This document shows positions 14,543 to 22,349 of a DNA stretch of 34,959 nucleotides, piece by piece. The stretch lies in NCBI GenBank assembly GCA_047971315.1, contig JBKDZP010000018.1, positions 1-34,959 on the forward strand. Direction: 5' to 3'. This DNA is from JBKDZP01 sp047971315 (lineage in GTDB: Bacteria; Bacillota_I; Bacilli_A; RF39; UBA660). Under the pieces are notes generated by a model. That model ran no database searches. It saw only the letters and a list, made by a program, of their open reading frames with translations, and was not told the DNA's origin. The number at the start of each line of letters is the position of its first letter. Position 1 is the stretch's first letter. The position numbers and the translations under genes were made by a program.

Positions 14543-14980
14543 ATGAAAAATAATGTTTATCAAAAATTAGTTGAATTTAAAAAAAATTATCCAACGACGA
14601 TATCTTGGAGACTTAAAAGTCATGCAAAAATAATTGAAAAACACATAAATAAAGACGAAAAGATATTATATGCTTTTGCTGCTCAAAAAAATAATAATCC
14701 TTTTGATATAATAACAACATATGCAGTAGTTTTAACAAATAAACGTCTTTTACTTGCATCAAAAAGAGTGTTATTTGGTTACTTTTTTACAGCAATAACA
14801 CCTGATTTGTTTAATGATTTAAAAGTAAATATGGGAATTATCTGGGGGAAAGTATATATTGATACAATTAAAGAATTAGTAGTTTTATCAAATATAGATA
14901 GAAATGCCTTAGATGAAATAGAAACTAAAATATCAGAGTTTATGATGAGTGAAAAGCAAAAATATTCATTAAAGAATTAG
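14543..14980 (+). CDS. PH-domain-like protein (bacterial pleckstrin homology type)
   Basis: A 145-residue soluble protein. After a basic helical start (KSHAKIIEKHINKDEKILYAF), residues 35-110 have the alternating pattern of bacterial PH domains: EKILYAFAAQ, YAVVLTNKRLLLASKRVLFGY (the T.kRL signature), FNDLKVNMGIIWGKVYIDT. A C-terminal helix follows. The cellular role of these small proteins is not established. It starts at ATG 14543 with a poor AGTAGG site and lies between pseudogenes and trpS. Intact and with host-like codon use. Confidence 0.7.
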   Translation: MKNNVYQKLVEFKKNYPTTISWRLKSHAKIIEKHINKDEKILYAFAAQKNNNPFDIITTYAVVLTNKRLLLASKRVLFGYFFTAITPDLFNDLKVNMGIIWGKVYIDTIKELVVLSNIDRNALDEIETKISEFMMSEKQKYSLKN

Positions 14981-15058
14981 TAAAATAGACAAGTTTAGTA
15001 TTCCAACTCATGAACAATTAAAACTATAATATATTTTATAATAAGTGAAGGAGGAAAT

Positions 15059-16090
15059 ATGGAAAGAAAAACAATATTAACTGGAGCACGGCCAACTGGT
15101 AATTTACATTTAGGACATTATTTTGGAGCTTCTATAAATTGGGTTAAGCATCAAGATGAATATGAAACGTTTATTGAAATTGCTGATGTGCAAGCATTAA
15201 CAGATAATTATGATAATCCTGATAAAGTAAAAAAAAATGTAAGAGAAATTGCATTGGATTTATTATCGATTGGAATTGATCCAAATAAATCTACAATTTT
15301 TATTCAATCAATGATCCCACAAATTGCAGAATTAACTGTGTTCTATTCAAACTTAGTTACAGTTTCACGGTTATATCGTAATCCAACAATTAAAACTGAA
15401 ATAAAACAAAAAAAACAATTATTTGGAGAAGATGGAGAAAGCGTTACATATGGGTTTCTTGGATATCCAGTCAGTCAAGCAGCAGATATTACGGCATTTA
15501 GAGGTCAAATAATACCAGTTGGTGAAGATCAATTGCCTTTAATTGAACAAACAAGAGAAATAGTTAGAAAATTTAATAATATTTATGGAGAAACTTTATT
15601 AGAACCAAATGTATTATTAAGTAAAACACCAAGAATTAAAGGACTTGATGGTAATGAAAAAATGGGTAAAAGTTTAGGAAATGCTATTTATTTAGTTGAT
15701 GATGAAGAAACAATAAAAACTAAAATAATGGGGGCTTTAACAGATAAAAACAAGATAAAAAAAGATGATCCTGCAGACCCTAATGTATGTATGGTGTATT
15801 ACTATCATAAGCTGCTTGAAAATCCTAATATTGAAAATGTATGTGAAGAATGCAAAAATGGTACCAGGGGATGTGTTGATTGTAAAAAAGAATTAATTAT
15901 TAAGATGAATGAATTTTTAGAACCAATTAGAAGTAGAAGAAAGAAATTTGAGGATAATCCAAAAGATTTAGATTTAATCTTAATTGAAGGAACGAAAAAA
16001 GCTGAGAAAATAGCAATTGATGTTTTAAATGAAGTAAAAGAAAAAATGAAAATAAATTATTTTGAAGAAGAAGGTAGGAAAAATATATGA
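15059..16090 (+). CDS. trpS: Tryptophanyl-tRNA synthetase
   Basis: A 343-residue class I synthetase that charges tRNA-Trp. The HIGH motif is LHLGH (16-20) and the KMSKS motif is KMGKS (201-205); GDQ-like VGEDQLPLIE and the ARPTGNLHLGHY start are diagnostic. Near residues 261-275 four cysteines (VCEECKNGTRGCVDCKKEL) form a CxxC...CxxC pair; most family members keep only the last part, so a zinc knuckle is possible. Start ATG 15059 follows GAAGGAGG. No T-box leader is visible in the 78 bases upstream. The stop TGA overlaps the ATG of the next gene, and the three genes form one operon. Confidence 0.97.
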   Translation: MERKTILTGARPTGNLHLGHYFGASINWVKHQDEYETFIEIADVQALTDNYDNPDKVKKNVREIALDLLSIGIDPNKSTIFIQSMIPQIAELTVFYSNLVTVSRLYRNPTIKTEIKQKKQLFGEDGESVTYGFLGYPVSQAADITAFRGQIIPVGEDQLPLIEQTREIVRKFNNIYGETLLEPNVLLSKTPRIKGLDGNEKMGKSLGNAIYLVDDEETIKTKIMGALTDKNKIKKDDPADPNVCMVYYYHKLLENPNIENVCEECKNGTRGCVDCKKELIIKMNEFLEPIRSRRKKFEDNPKDLDLILIEGTKKAEKIAIDVLNEVKEKMKINYFEEEGRKNI

Positions 16091-16434
16091 TAAAAAAAAG
16101 AGATATAGCACTTAATTTAATTTTAACTATAATAACATGTGGAATATACGGATTAGTATGGTTTATAACAATTACAGATGACACAAACATAGCAAGTAGT
16201 GAAAATGAACCATCAGGAATAATAAGTTTTATTTTATCAATTTTAACATGTGGAATATATGGAATGTATTGGTATTATAGAATTGGAAAACAATTATATA
16301 GAGCAAAAATAAATAAAGGATTAGGAACAACAGATAATTCATTAATTTATTTGATATTAGGTATTTTTAGTTTTGGAGTAATTAGTAATTGTCTTATTCA
16401 ATCAGAACTAAATGATATAGCTCTAAATGTATAA
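16087..16434 (+). CDS. DUF4234 membrane protein
   Basis: A 115-residue membrane protein with three to four hydrophobic spans. It carries two copies of the same unit, LTIITCGIYGLVWF (13-26) and LSILTCGIYGMYWYYRIG (50-67), the second with the R.GKQL tail typical of DUF4234 proteins. The family's biochemical role is unknown. Its ATG overlaps the trpS stop (ATGA) and its own end overlaps the next start by eight bases, so all three are translationally coupled. Ribosome site AGGTAGG lies within trpS. Confidence 0.8.
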   Translation: MIKKRDIALNLILTIITCGIYGLVWFITITDDTNIASSENEPSGIISFILSILTCGIYGMYWYYRIGKQLYRAKINKGLGTTDNSLIYLILGIFSFGVISNCLIQSELNDIALNV

Positions 16435-16822
16435 AAAAAATCGAAAAATAATTATTTTTGCTGTTGAAATATGTATGTGTATTTTAATTTATTTAATGAT
16501 TATGAGATTTATTTTTGGTGAAACATGCATATTTCATATAATTACTGGACTATATTGTCCTGGTTGTGGAATGACAAGATGTGTTTTGTCAATAATTCAT
16601 GGAAATTTTTATCAAGCATTTAGGTATAATCCCTTGGGATTTATCGCGTTGTTTATTTTGTTTATCTATTTTATATATTTCTTAATATGTAAAATAACCC
16701 AAAATAAAATGTTAAAAATTCCAAAATATATAGAGTATTTATTACTAGTTATAATTTTAATTTATTCGATAATTAGAAATTTAGAATGTTTTGATTGGTT
16801 ACAACCAACAAAAATATTCTAA
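16427..16822 (+). CDS. DUF2752 membrane protein
   Basis: A 131-residue membrane protein with three to four predicted spans. The DUF2752 signature is clear: GLYCPGCGMTRCVLSIIHGNFYQAFRYNPLG is the core, here at about residues 42-72, with a CPGCG metal- or heme-like cysteine pair followed by TR. Function of the family is not known. It overlaps the preceding DUF4234 gene and has no strong ribosome site of its own, which fits coupling. DUF4234 and DUF2752 proteins often lie together in Firmicutes (family knowledge). Confidence 0.82.
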   Translation: MYKKNRKIIIFAVEICMCILIYLMIMRFIFGETCIFHIITGLYCPGCGMTRCVLSIIHGNFYQAFRYNPLGFIALFILFIYFIYFLICKITQNKMLKIPKYIEYLLLVIILIYSIIRNLECFDWLQPTKIF

Positions 16823-16838
16823 ATTTCTTTTAATTATG

Positions 16839-16866
16839 TTGAAAAAAAATAAATATTTGGTATAAT
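16839..16866 (+). promoter_or_regulatory. Promoter of the DUF1292 gene
   Basis: TTGAAA (16839-16844), a 16-base spacer and TATAAT (16861-16866), with TGG directly before the -10 box. One of the best promoters in the window. Confidence 0.75.
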
Positions 16867-16918
16867 TGTTTTAGAATAAAAAGAATCTTGGCTATTTAAA
16901 AATAAAGGAGTTGATACT

Positions 16919-18034
16919 ATGCGGAAAATTTTTCTATTTGATAATAATGATAGGAAAATAGAAGTTGAACTTGTTAGATATTTTCAAGTTAAATATAATA
17001 AATTTTTAATTTATACATTAAATGAAGAAGATGAAAAAAATTACATTAAATTATATGTAGTAAAAGTTTTAGAAGAACTTGGAACTCCGGTTAGTCAAGC
17101 ACTTTTTAGTGAGCAAGAATGGAACGAAATGCAAAAAATTGTTAAAGATATTATTCGTGACATTAAAGCTGAAAAAGAAGAAAGTTTTATAGATCTAGAA
17201 GCAGCTGAAGTGGAATATATTAAAATTAAAAATTCCAAAACATTTAAACTTGATAAAAAATTACTAGAGTTGTTAAGTTATGATGTTGATCTTGAAATGA
17301 AAGCTAACACAAAAGAAAATGATCAAAAAAACGTTTGGGAGACAAGTTCAAATATTGATGAAATTAATTTAGAATCAAAACTTTATGATCAAATTCCATC
17401 ACTTGTTTCAAAAATCAGTGAAACAGAGATATTAATTGCTCCTAACTTAACTAATGAATTAAATAATAATGACAATAAGATAGAACTTAATAACTTAGAT
17501 CAAATTAAAATAATAATAGATAAGCAAAGCTTTTTGGAAACAGAATTATTAATTGATATAAATAATACAATAATAGAAGATAAACCTGAAACTAATGTTT
17601 TTCCGATACTACAAGAAACTAATTTGAATATAGAAAAACAAACAAATGTAGTTGAAAAACCAAATCAGATAGTTATAGCTACATCAATAGAAAATGTTTT
17701 AAATATTGAAAATTTTGCCACAAATAATAATCAAAAATTTATGATGGAAAATAATGAAATATTACAATCAAACATAAAACAAAACAATTTTGAAAATACT
17801 ATAGAAAAAGAAAATAATATTTTATTGGATTCAAAAATTATAAATAATGGAAATGTTGTTAATGGATATGAAATTATAAAACATACTAATCCAGTAAGTT
17901 TAGAAACTGATTTAAATTATAAAAATTTATCTGAGCAAATAATAAATACTGAATTATCCTTAGATAATATGGTAAAAGAAATGTTAAATGAACTAAAAAG
18001 TTATAAAAATAAATATGAAGAATTAGATAAATAA
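16919..18034 (+). CDS. DUF1292-type protein with a long Asn-rich tail
   Basis: A 371-residue protein. Residues 1-95 resemble DUF1292 (IFLFDNNDRKIEVELVRYFQ, KFLIYTLNEED, then a helical end EWNEMQKIVKDI), a small beta-rich domain usually found alone in proteins of about 90-110 residues. Residues 130-340 are low-complexity, dominated by Asn, Glu, Ile and Thr, without membrane spans. The last 30 (LDNMVKEMLNELKSYKNKYEELDK) form a likely coiled coil. Promoter and GGAG ribosome site are strong, and a terminator overlaps the stop, so it is a single-gene unit. The role is unknown; the tail suggests a flexible linker between the domain and a coiled-coil partner site. Confidence 0.65.
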   Translation: MRKIFLFDNNDRKIEVELVRYFQVKYNKFLIYTLNEEDEKNYIKLYVVKVLEELGTPVSQALFSEQEWNEMQKIVKDIIRDIKAEKEESFIDLEAAEVEYIKIKNSKTFKLDKKLLELLSYDVDLEMKANTKENDQKNVWETSSNIDEINLESKLYDQIPSLVSKISETEILIAPNLTNELNNNDNKIELNNLDQIKIIIDKQSFLETELLIDINNTIIEDKPETNVFPILQETNLNIEKQTNVVEKPNQIVIATSIENVLNIENFATNNNQKFMMENNEILQSNIKQNNFENTIEKENNILLDSKIINNGNVVNGYEIIKHTNPVSLETDLNYKNLSEQIINTELSLDNMVKEMLNELKSYKNKYEELDK

Positions 18035-18048
18035 TCTAATTCTTTTTT
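18019..18048 (+). terminator. Terminator of the DUF1292 gene
   Basis: AGAATTAGAT (18019-18028) pairs perfectly with ATCTAATTCT (18034-18043) over five bases, followed by a T-tract. The stop codon lies in the loop region. Confidence 0.85.
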
Positions 18049-18097
18049 GATTTCATAAATTTCAATTGTATATAATAAAATTAATTGAGGTGGATAT

Positions 18098-19000
18098 ATG
18101 AAGAATTGGGTAAAATATTATTATAATTTAATTCCTAATGATATTCACCAGTTTGATCAAAAATATAAATTTAATATTGGGGATGATTTTTATGTTATTG
18201 AAAAATATGATAGGGATATAAATGAAATAAATGAAATATTAAAGCTAATAGAATATTTGAATTATAATGGAATATATTGTCATAGAATTGTACCAAATAA
18301 TAATAATGAAATTATAACTATTATGGAAGGAAACAAATACATTTTATTAAAAGCCCATAATAAATTAGAAGAAAAAATAACATTAGAATATATCGAAATT
18401 TTTAGTAATATTACATATAATATAGATAATTTAAATTTGAAAAGAAATAATTGGAAAGAATTATGGAGTAATAAATTGGATTACTTTGAATATCAACTTA
18501 GCCAATTTGGACAAAATAAGCCTATTATTAGGGAAAGTTTTCATTATTTTGAAGGATTAGCCGAAAATGCTATTTCTCTTTTAAATCAAGCTACAAATAG
18601 TAAAATAACAAATGTAATTTCACATAAACGTTTAAAATGTAATTTAACTGCATTTGAATTTTATAATCCACTTAATTTTATTATAGATTTCAAAGTAAGA
18701 GATTCTTGCGAATATTTTAAAGATTTAGCTGTTAATAAAAAAGATATTTATAGTATAATTGAACAATACATTTTAGAAAGTAATTTTTCATATGATGAAT
18801 ATTTATATTTTTTTATAAGATTATTGTATCCAACACCTTATTTTGATTGTTTTGAAAGAATAATTGAAAATAAATCTGATGAAGATAATTTAAAACAAAT
18901 TATTTTGTCAGTTAATGAAAATGAATTGTTACTAAAGAAAGTTTATAAATTATTATCAAATTATATAAATATGCCTGATATTGAATGGTTAAAAAAATAA
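18098..19000 (+). CDS. CotS/YutH-like protein (degenerate aminoglycoside-phosphotransferase fold)
   Basis: A 300-residue protein whose layout recalls spore-coat kinase-like proteins of the CotS/YutH group. An N-terminal lobe carries a Lys in the third strand (IMEGNKYILLKAH). A middle helix region is NNWKELWSNKLDYFEYQL. A C-terminal lobe has TAFEFYNPLNFIIDFKVRDSCEYFKDLA, where the catalytic loop and metal Asp (IIDF) would lie, and it ends with FIRLLYPTPYFDCFERI. The usual H-x-D-x-x-x-x-N catalytic loop is not recognisable (SHKRLKCN instead), so it is probably a pseudokinase. Promoter TTGATT-18-TATAAT lies at 18047-18076 and GAGGTGG precedes the ATG. Family assignment is by pattern only. Confidence 0.5.
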   Translation: MKNWVKYYYNLIPNDIHQFDQKYKFNIGDDFYVIEKYDRDINEINEILKLIEYLNYNGIYCHRIVPNNNNEIITIMEGNKYILLKAHNKLEEKITLEYIEIFSNITYNIDNLNLKRNNWKELWSNKLDYFEYQLSQFGQNKPIIRESFHYFEGLAENAISLLNQATNSKITNVISHKRLKCNLTAFEFYNPLNFIIDFKVRDSCEYFKDLAVNKKDIYSIIEQYILESNFSYDEYLYFFIRLLYPTPYFDCFERIIENKSDEDNLKQIILSVNENELLLKKVYKLLSNYINMPDIEWLKK

Positions 19001-19021
19001 TAGGATAAAATTTATCCTATT
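18999..19021. terminator. Bidirectional terminator between the CotS/YutH-like gene and nfu
   Basis: AATAGGATAAA pairs with TTTATCCTATT around a single central base. The run of A residues at 18991-18998 provides a T-tract for leftward transcription; the rightward T-tract is weaker. It sits between two convergent genes. Confidence 0.7.
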
Positions 19022-19030
19022 AAGTGATTT

Positions 19031-19261
19031 TTAATTTAAGTTAATTACTTCTTTAACTTCTGGGATTTCATCTTTAATTGTAGCTTCAATTCCTGATTTT
19101 AAAGTTACATCTAACATTGAACATCCAGCACATGCACCCATCATTTTAATGTATACAATATTATCTTCGTATTTAACGAATTCAATATTTCCACCATCAT
19201 TAATTAAAAAAGGTCTAAGAGTATCAATAATTTCAATTATTTTTATTTCAGTTTCTTTCAT
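19031..19261 (-). CDS. NifU-type Fe-S cluster scaffold/carrier (Nfu domain)
   Basis: A 76-residue single NifU C-terminal domain, which binds a 4Fe-4S cluster between two monomers and hands it to target proteins. The hallmark is GACAGCSMLDVTLKSGIE, with the CxxC cysteines near residues 44-47; the N-terminus IEIIDTLRPFLINDGGNIEFV is also typical. An ATG four codons upstream (19273) is in frame, but GGTGAT lies between the two, placing the start at 19261. It is transcribed away from the S1-domain gene; the two promoters share the region 19262-19368. Confidence 0.92.
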   Translation of the reverse strand: MKETEIKIIEIIDTLRPFLINDGGNIEFVKYEDNIVYIKMMGACAGCSMLDVTLKSGIEATIKDEIPEVKEVINLN

Positions 19262-19321
19262 TTTTATCACCATAATTAGTATATACTATATTTAATATTT
19301 GGTAAACTATTTTGACTTTAT

Positions 19322-19349
19322 TTGTAATAACATATTTTTGTGATATAAT
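19322..19349 (+). promoter_or_regulatory. Promoter of the S1-domain gene
   Basis: TTGTAA (19322-19327), a 16-base spacer and TATAAT (19344-19349), about 20 bases before the start codon. Confidence 0.6.
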
Positions 19350-19368
19350 TATACAAGAGGTGTTTTCT

Positions 19369-19746
19369 ATGAATAAATATGAAAAAGGAACAATTATTGA
19401 AGGAGTAGTTAGTGGAATAGAACCGTATGGTATTTTTGTAAAATTTGAGGATGATATTACAGGATTGGTACATATCTCAGAAATATCTACAAAATTTGTT
19501 AGTGATCCAAACCGTTTTGTTGAATTAGATGAAAAAATCAATGTAATGATTTTGGATAATGGAGAAAATACCAATCAACTTAAACTTAGTATAAAAAATA
19601 TAAAATATAAAGATAATACAAAAAAAAGAAGAAGCAGAATCATTGAAACTAGTTTAGGATTTAAAACTCTTTCATATAAATTGCCGTTTTGGATTGAAGA
19701 AAATTTAAAAAATCATAAAAATGAAATAAATTCTATTGACAAATAG
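19369..19746 (+). CDS. S1-domain RNA-binding protein (YugI/CvfD-like)
   Basis: A 125-residue protein with one S1 RNA-binding fold in residues 1-75: YEKGTIIEGVVSGIEPYGIFV, GLVHISEIS and KINVMILDNGENTNQLKLSI. A basic linker (KKRRSR) and a C-terminal helix with FWIEENLKNHKNEI follow. Small S1 proteins of this type (general stress protein 13, CvfD) associate with ribosomes and affect translation of selected messages. The reading frame extends upstream of 19369, but only this ATG has a ribosome site (AAGAGGTG), and the promoter lies in the upstream part. The last codons overlap the -35 box of the tRNA operon promoter. Confidence 0.88.
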   Translation: MNKYEKGTIIEGVVSGIEPYGIFVKFEDDITGLVHISEISTKFVSDPNRFVELDEKINVMILDNGENTNQLKLSIKNIKYKDNTKKRRSRIIETSLGFKTLSYKLPFWIEENLKNHKNEINSIDK

Positions 19747-19764
19747 TTTTATAGATGGTATATT
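19736..19764 (+). promoter_or_regulatory. Strong promoter of the tRNA operon
   Basis: Perfect TTGACA (19736-19741), a 17-base spacer and TATATT (19759-19764). It overlaps the end of the S1-domain gene. Transcription would start about 12 bases before the first tRNA. Confidence 0.8.
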
Positions 19765-19782
19765 TAGTTATGTCGAGTGCAT

Positions 19783-19859
19783 GGGTGATTAGCTCAGTTG
19801 GTTAGAGCTCTTGCCTTACAAGCAAGGGGTCATAGGTTCGAGTCCTATATCACCCACCA
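19783..19859 (+). tRNA. tRNA-Val (TAC)
   Basis: Acceptor GGGTGAT/ATCACCC, D-stem GCTC/GAGC, anticodon loop CTTACAA, T-loop TTCGAGT, encoded CCA. First gene of the twelve-gene array. Confidence 0.96.
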
Positions 19860-19866
19860 TTTTTTT

Positions 19867-19942
<76 letters not shown>

Positions 19943-19951
19943 TTTTTATAT

Positions 19952-20035
19952 GGAGGGGTAGCGAAGTGGCCAAACGCGGCAGACTGTAAATCTGTTCTTT
20001 CGAGTTCGATGGTTCAAATCCATCTCCCTCCACCA
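19952..20035 (+). tRNA. tRNA-Tyr (GTA)
   Basis: Acceptor GGAGGGG with TCCCTCC, anticodon loop CTGTAAA, long variable arm as expected for bacterial tRNA-Tyr, encoded CCA. Confidence 0.95.
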
Positions 20036-20049
20036 TCTTTTGGTTATAT

Positions 20050-20125
20050 TGCCTCGTAGCCAAGCGGTAAGGCACCACACTTTGACTGTGGCATTGCGCT
20101 AGTTCGAATCTAGCCGAGGCAGCCA
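20050..20125 (+). tRNA. tRNA-Gln (TTG)
   Basis: Acceptor TGCCTCG/CGAGGCA, anticodon stem CCACA/TGTGG around CTTTGAC, T-loop TTCGAAT, discriminator G, encoded CCA. Confidence 0.96.
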
Positions 20126-20138
20126 TTTAATTTTATAT

Positions 20139-20214
20139 GTCCCGTTAGCTCAGTCGGTAGAGCATTTGACTTTTAATCAAAGGGTCACAAGTTCGAATCT
20201 TGTACGGGACACCA
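20139..20214 (+). tRNA. tRNA-Lys (TTT)
   Basis: Acceptor GTCCCGT/ACGGGAC, anticodon stem TTTGA/TCAAA around CTTTTAA, T-loop TTCGAAT, encoded CCA. Confidence 0.96.
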
Positions 20215-20223
20215 CTTATTTAT

Positions 20224-20312
20224 GCCTGAGTGGCGAAATTGGTAGACGCACAGGACTTAAAATCCTGCGAGAGTCAAATCTCATGCCGGTTCAAGTCCGG
20301 CCTTAGGCACCA
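20224..20312 (+). tRNA. tRNA-Leu (TAA)
   Basis: Acceptor GCCTGAG/CTTAGGC, anticodon stem CAGGA/TCCTG around CTTAAAA, long variable arm, T-stem GCCGG/CCGGC, encoded CCA. Confidence 0.96.
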
Positions 20313-20322
20313 CTTTATTTTT

Positions 20323-20413
20323 GGAGAAATACCCAAGTCTGGTTGAAGGGACCGGTCTTGAAAACCGGGAGGTCGGAAACGGCGCGGGGGTTCGAATCCC
20401 TCTTTCTCCGCCA
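20323..20413 (+). tRNA. tRNA-Ser (TGA)
   Basis: Acceptor GGAGAAA/TTTCTCC, anticodon stem CCGGT/ACCGG around CTTGAAA, long GC-rich variable arm, discriminator G, encoded CCA. Confidence 0.96.
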
Positions 20414-20427
20414 CAAGTTTTTTATAT

Positions 20428-20504
<77 letters not shown>

Positions 20505-20511
20505 TAATGTT

Positions 20512-20587
20512 GGTCCCGTGGTGTAGCGGTTATCACGTCCGCCTGTCACGCGGAAGATCGCGAGTTCAATTCTCGTCGGGACCGCCA
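20512..20587 (+). tRNA. tRNA-Asp (GTC)
   Basis: Acceptor GGTCCCG/CGGGACC, anticodon stem TCCGC/GCGGA around CTGTCAC, discriminator G, encoded CCA. Confidence 0.96.
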
Positions 20588-20595
20588 TTTTTTTT

Positions 20596-20671
20596 GGCTC
20601 TGTAGCTCAGTCGGTAGAGCAAGGGACTGAAAATCCCTGTGTCGATGGTTCGATTCCATTCGGAGCCACCA
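20596..20671 (+). tRNA. tRNA-Phe (GAA)
   Basis: Acceptor GGCTCTG/CGGAGCC, anticodon stem AGGGA/TCCCT around CTGAAAA, T-loop TTCGATT, encoded CCA. Confidence 0.96.
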
Positions 20672-20713
20672 TATAAATTTTAAAAAACATAAATATAATT
20701 AAGTTTAAACCAT

Positions 20714-20790
20714 GCGCTCGTAGCTCAGCTGGATAGAGTGTTTGGCTACGAACCAAAAGGTCAGGGGTTCGAATCCCTTCGAGCGCACCA
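20714..20790 (+). tRNA. tRNA-Arg (ACG)
   Basis: Acceptor GCGCTCG/CGAGCGC, anticodon stem TTTGG/CCAAA around CTACGAA, encoded CCA. The ACG anticodon needs A34 deamination to inosine (TadA) to read all CGN codons it serves. The 42-base gap before it is the largest in the array. Confidence 0.96.
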
Positions 20791-20795
20791 CTTTT

Positions 20796-20872
20796 CGGAA
20801 AATGGCTCAACTTGGTAGAGCACTTGGTTTGGGACCAAGGGGTTGCAGGTTCAAATCCTGTTTTTCCGACCA
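20796..20872 (+). tRNA. tRNA-Pro (TGG)
   Basis: Acceptor CGGAAAA with TTTTCCG, anticodon stem CTTGG/CCAAG around TTTGGGA, T-loop TTCAAAT, encoded CCA. Last gene of the array. Confidence 0.95.
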
Positions 20873-20883
20873 TTTAGAATTTG

Positions 20884-20906
20884 ACTCTTTTAATAAGAGT
20901 TTTTTT
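20884..20906 (+). terminator. Terminator of the tRNA operon
   Basis: ACTCTT (20884-20889) pairs with AAGAGT (20895-20900), followed by seven T residues, twelve bases after the last tRNA. Confidence 0.85.
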
Positions 20907-21056
20907 ATGTCTTAAAAATTTTTAATAATAGCTTAAATTGCAAATTTTAAACATATTCAAAACTTGTTTTATTTAATATAATGTAATATTTACTTTTAAA
21001 ATAAGTTTAAAAAACCTATTTTTTTTGATATAATTAATATAGACAGGATGATTATA

Positions 21057-22349
21057 ATGTTTGACAAAATAAATAAATTTTTAGAATTATATATTAATAA
21101 AATAGTAATATTATTTTTATTTTTTGGACCAATTTTAGATATAACAACATCATTATTTAATCATTTAACTAATTATCAATTTAATTTTGCAATTGTAATT
21201 AAATTGATATTTATGATTTTACTTGTTTTCTATTACTTATATAACAATAAAAGTAAAGTTAAATTTTATTATTTTATAACCATTTTTATTTATATTTTTA
21301 TTTTTTCAATAGTTGTTCTTACACAAAAGGGAACTTCAGGGTTTTTATATGAAATACAAAATTTAACTAGAAATTTCTTTTTTCCAATCTGCCTTTTAAC
21401 AATATCTTATTTATATAAAACAAAAAAAATAAATTTGCCTACAAATTTTATAGTTAAAATATTAGGCATGTATCTTGTTTTATTGATTTTACCAATAATT
21501 ACAAATACTGGATTTGATAGTTATACACAAGGAAAAACAGGAACTATTGGATGGTTTTATTCCACCAATGAAATAAGTGGAATTATTTCTATTATGTTAC
21601 CATTTTTAGTTTTATTTATTATAAAACTAAAAAATAAGATATTTAAATTATTAATTTCAATATGTATTATGTATATTTATTTCAAAATTGGAACTAAGGT
21701 ACCTATTTTATCAGCATTAATAACTATTATTTTATTTTTATTAATGTATCTAACTAATATATTTAGAAATAAACAAATAAATAAAATTCTAGGAATTATT
21801 GTAGCAACCATAGTTGTAATAATAGGTATTGTAGTATTTATTCCAAAAACATCATTTTATAAAAATATTATAATTCATTTAGAATTTTTAAATATAGATA
21901 GAATTGAAGATTTAAATGATATCAAAATAATTGATCACTTTATTTTTAGTGAGAGAATTACATTTTTAGAAAACACTTTTCAAAATTATAAAACATCAAG
22001 TACTTTTGAAAAAATTGTAGGTATAGGTTACATTGAAAATAGTGGAAAAGATAATGTAAATATTAAAACCATAGAGATGGACTATTACGATATTTTATTT
22101 AGATATGGAATATTAGGATTTGTATTATTCTTTATTCCTTTAAAATTGATTTTAATTAAAATTATAAAATCAATTTTAAAACTAAACATATTAACATTTG
22201 ATCATATGGTATTTATTGCAAGTATATTATTAATTTTATTATTATCTTTATTTTCTGGACATATTTTAACGGCACCTTCTGTTAGTATTTTAGTAGTAAT
22301 AATATTAAATGAAGCAAATGTAATTTTTAAAAAGGAGGAACTTAAATGA
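21057..22349 (+). CDS. O-antigen ligase/polymerase-like membrane protein
   Basis: A 430-residue membrane protein with about ten to twelve spans and a large extracytoplasmic loop around residues 265-340, the layout of the Wzy polymerase/WaaL ligase family. Such proteins join lipid-linked repeat units or attach the glycan to its final acceptor. The central region GTIGWFYSTNEISGIISIMLP and the GIGYIENSG loop resemble O-antigen-ligase-like proteins of Firmicutes; the catalytic His of WaaL cannot be assigned. ATG 21048 overlaps the AGGAT ribosome site, so ATG 21057 is preferred. It opens the polysaccharide operon after a TATAAT promoter near 21029, and its end overlaps the next gene by four bases. 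Confidence 0.7.
   Translation: MFDKINKFLELYINKIVILFLFFGPILDITTSLFNHLTNYQFNFAIVIKLIFMILLVFYYLYNNKSKVKFYYFITIFIYIFIFSIVVLTQKGTSGFLYEIQNLTRNFFFPICLLTISYLYKTKKINLPTNFIVKILGMYLVLLILPIITNTGFDSYTQGKTGTIGWFYSTNEISGIISIMLPFLVLFIIKLKNKIFKLLISICIMYIYFKIGTKVPILSALITIILFLLMYLTNIFRNKQINKILGIIVATIVVIIGIVVFIPKTSFYKNIIIHLEFLNIDRIEDLNDIKIIDHFIFSERITFLENTFQNYKTSSTFEKIVGIGYIENSGKDNVNIKTIEMDYYDILFRYGILGFVLFFIPLKLILIKIIKSILKLNILTFDHMVFIASILLILLLSLFSGHILTAPSVSILVVIILNEANVIFKKEELK

Noticed and set aside
14981..15058. T-box leader before trpS
   Set aside because: Only 78 bases are available and no T-box sequence, specifier stem or terminator is visible.
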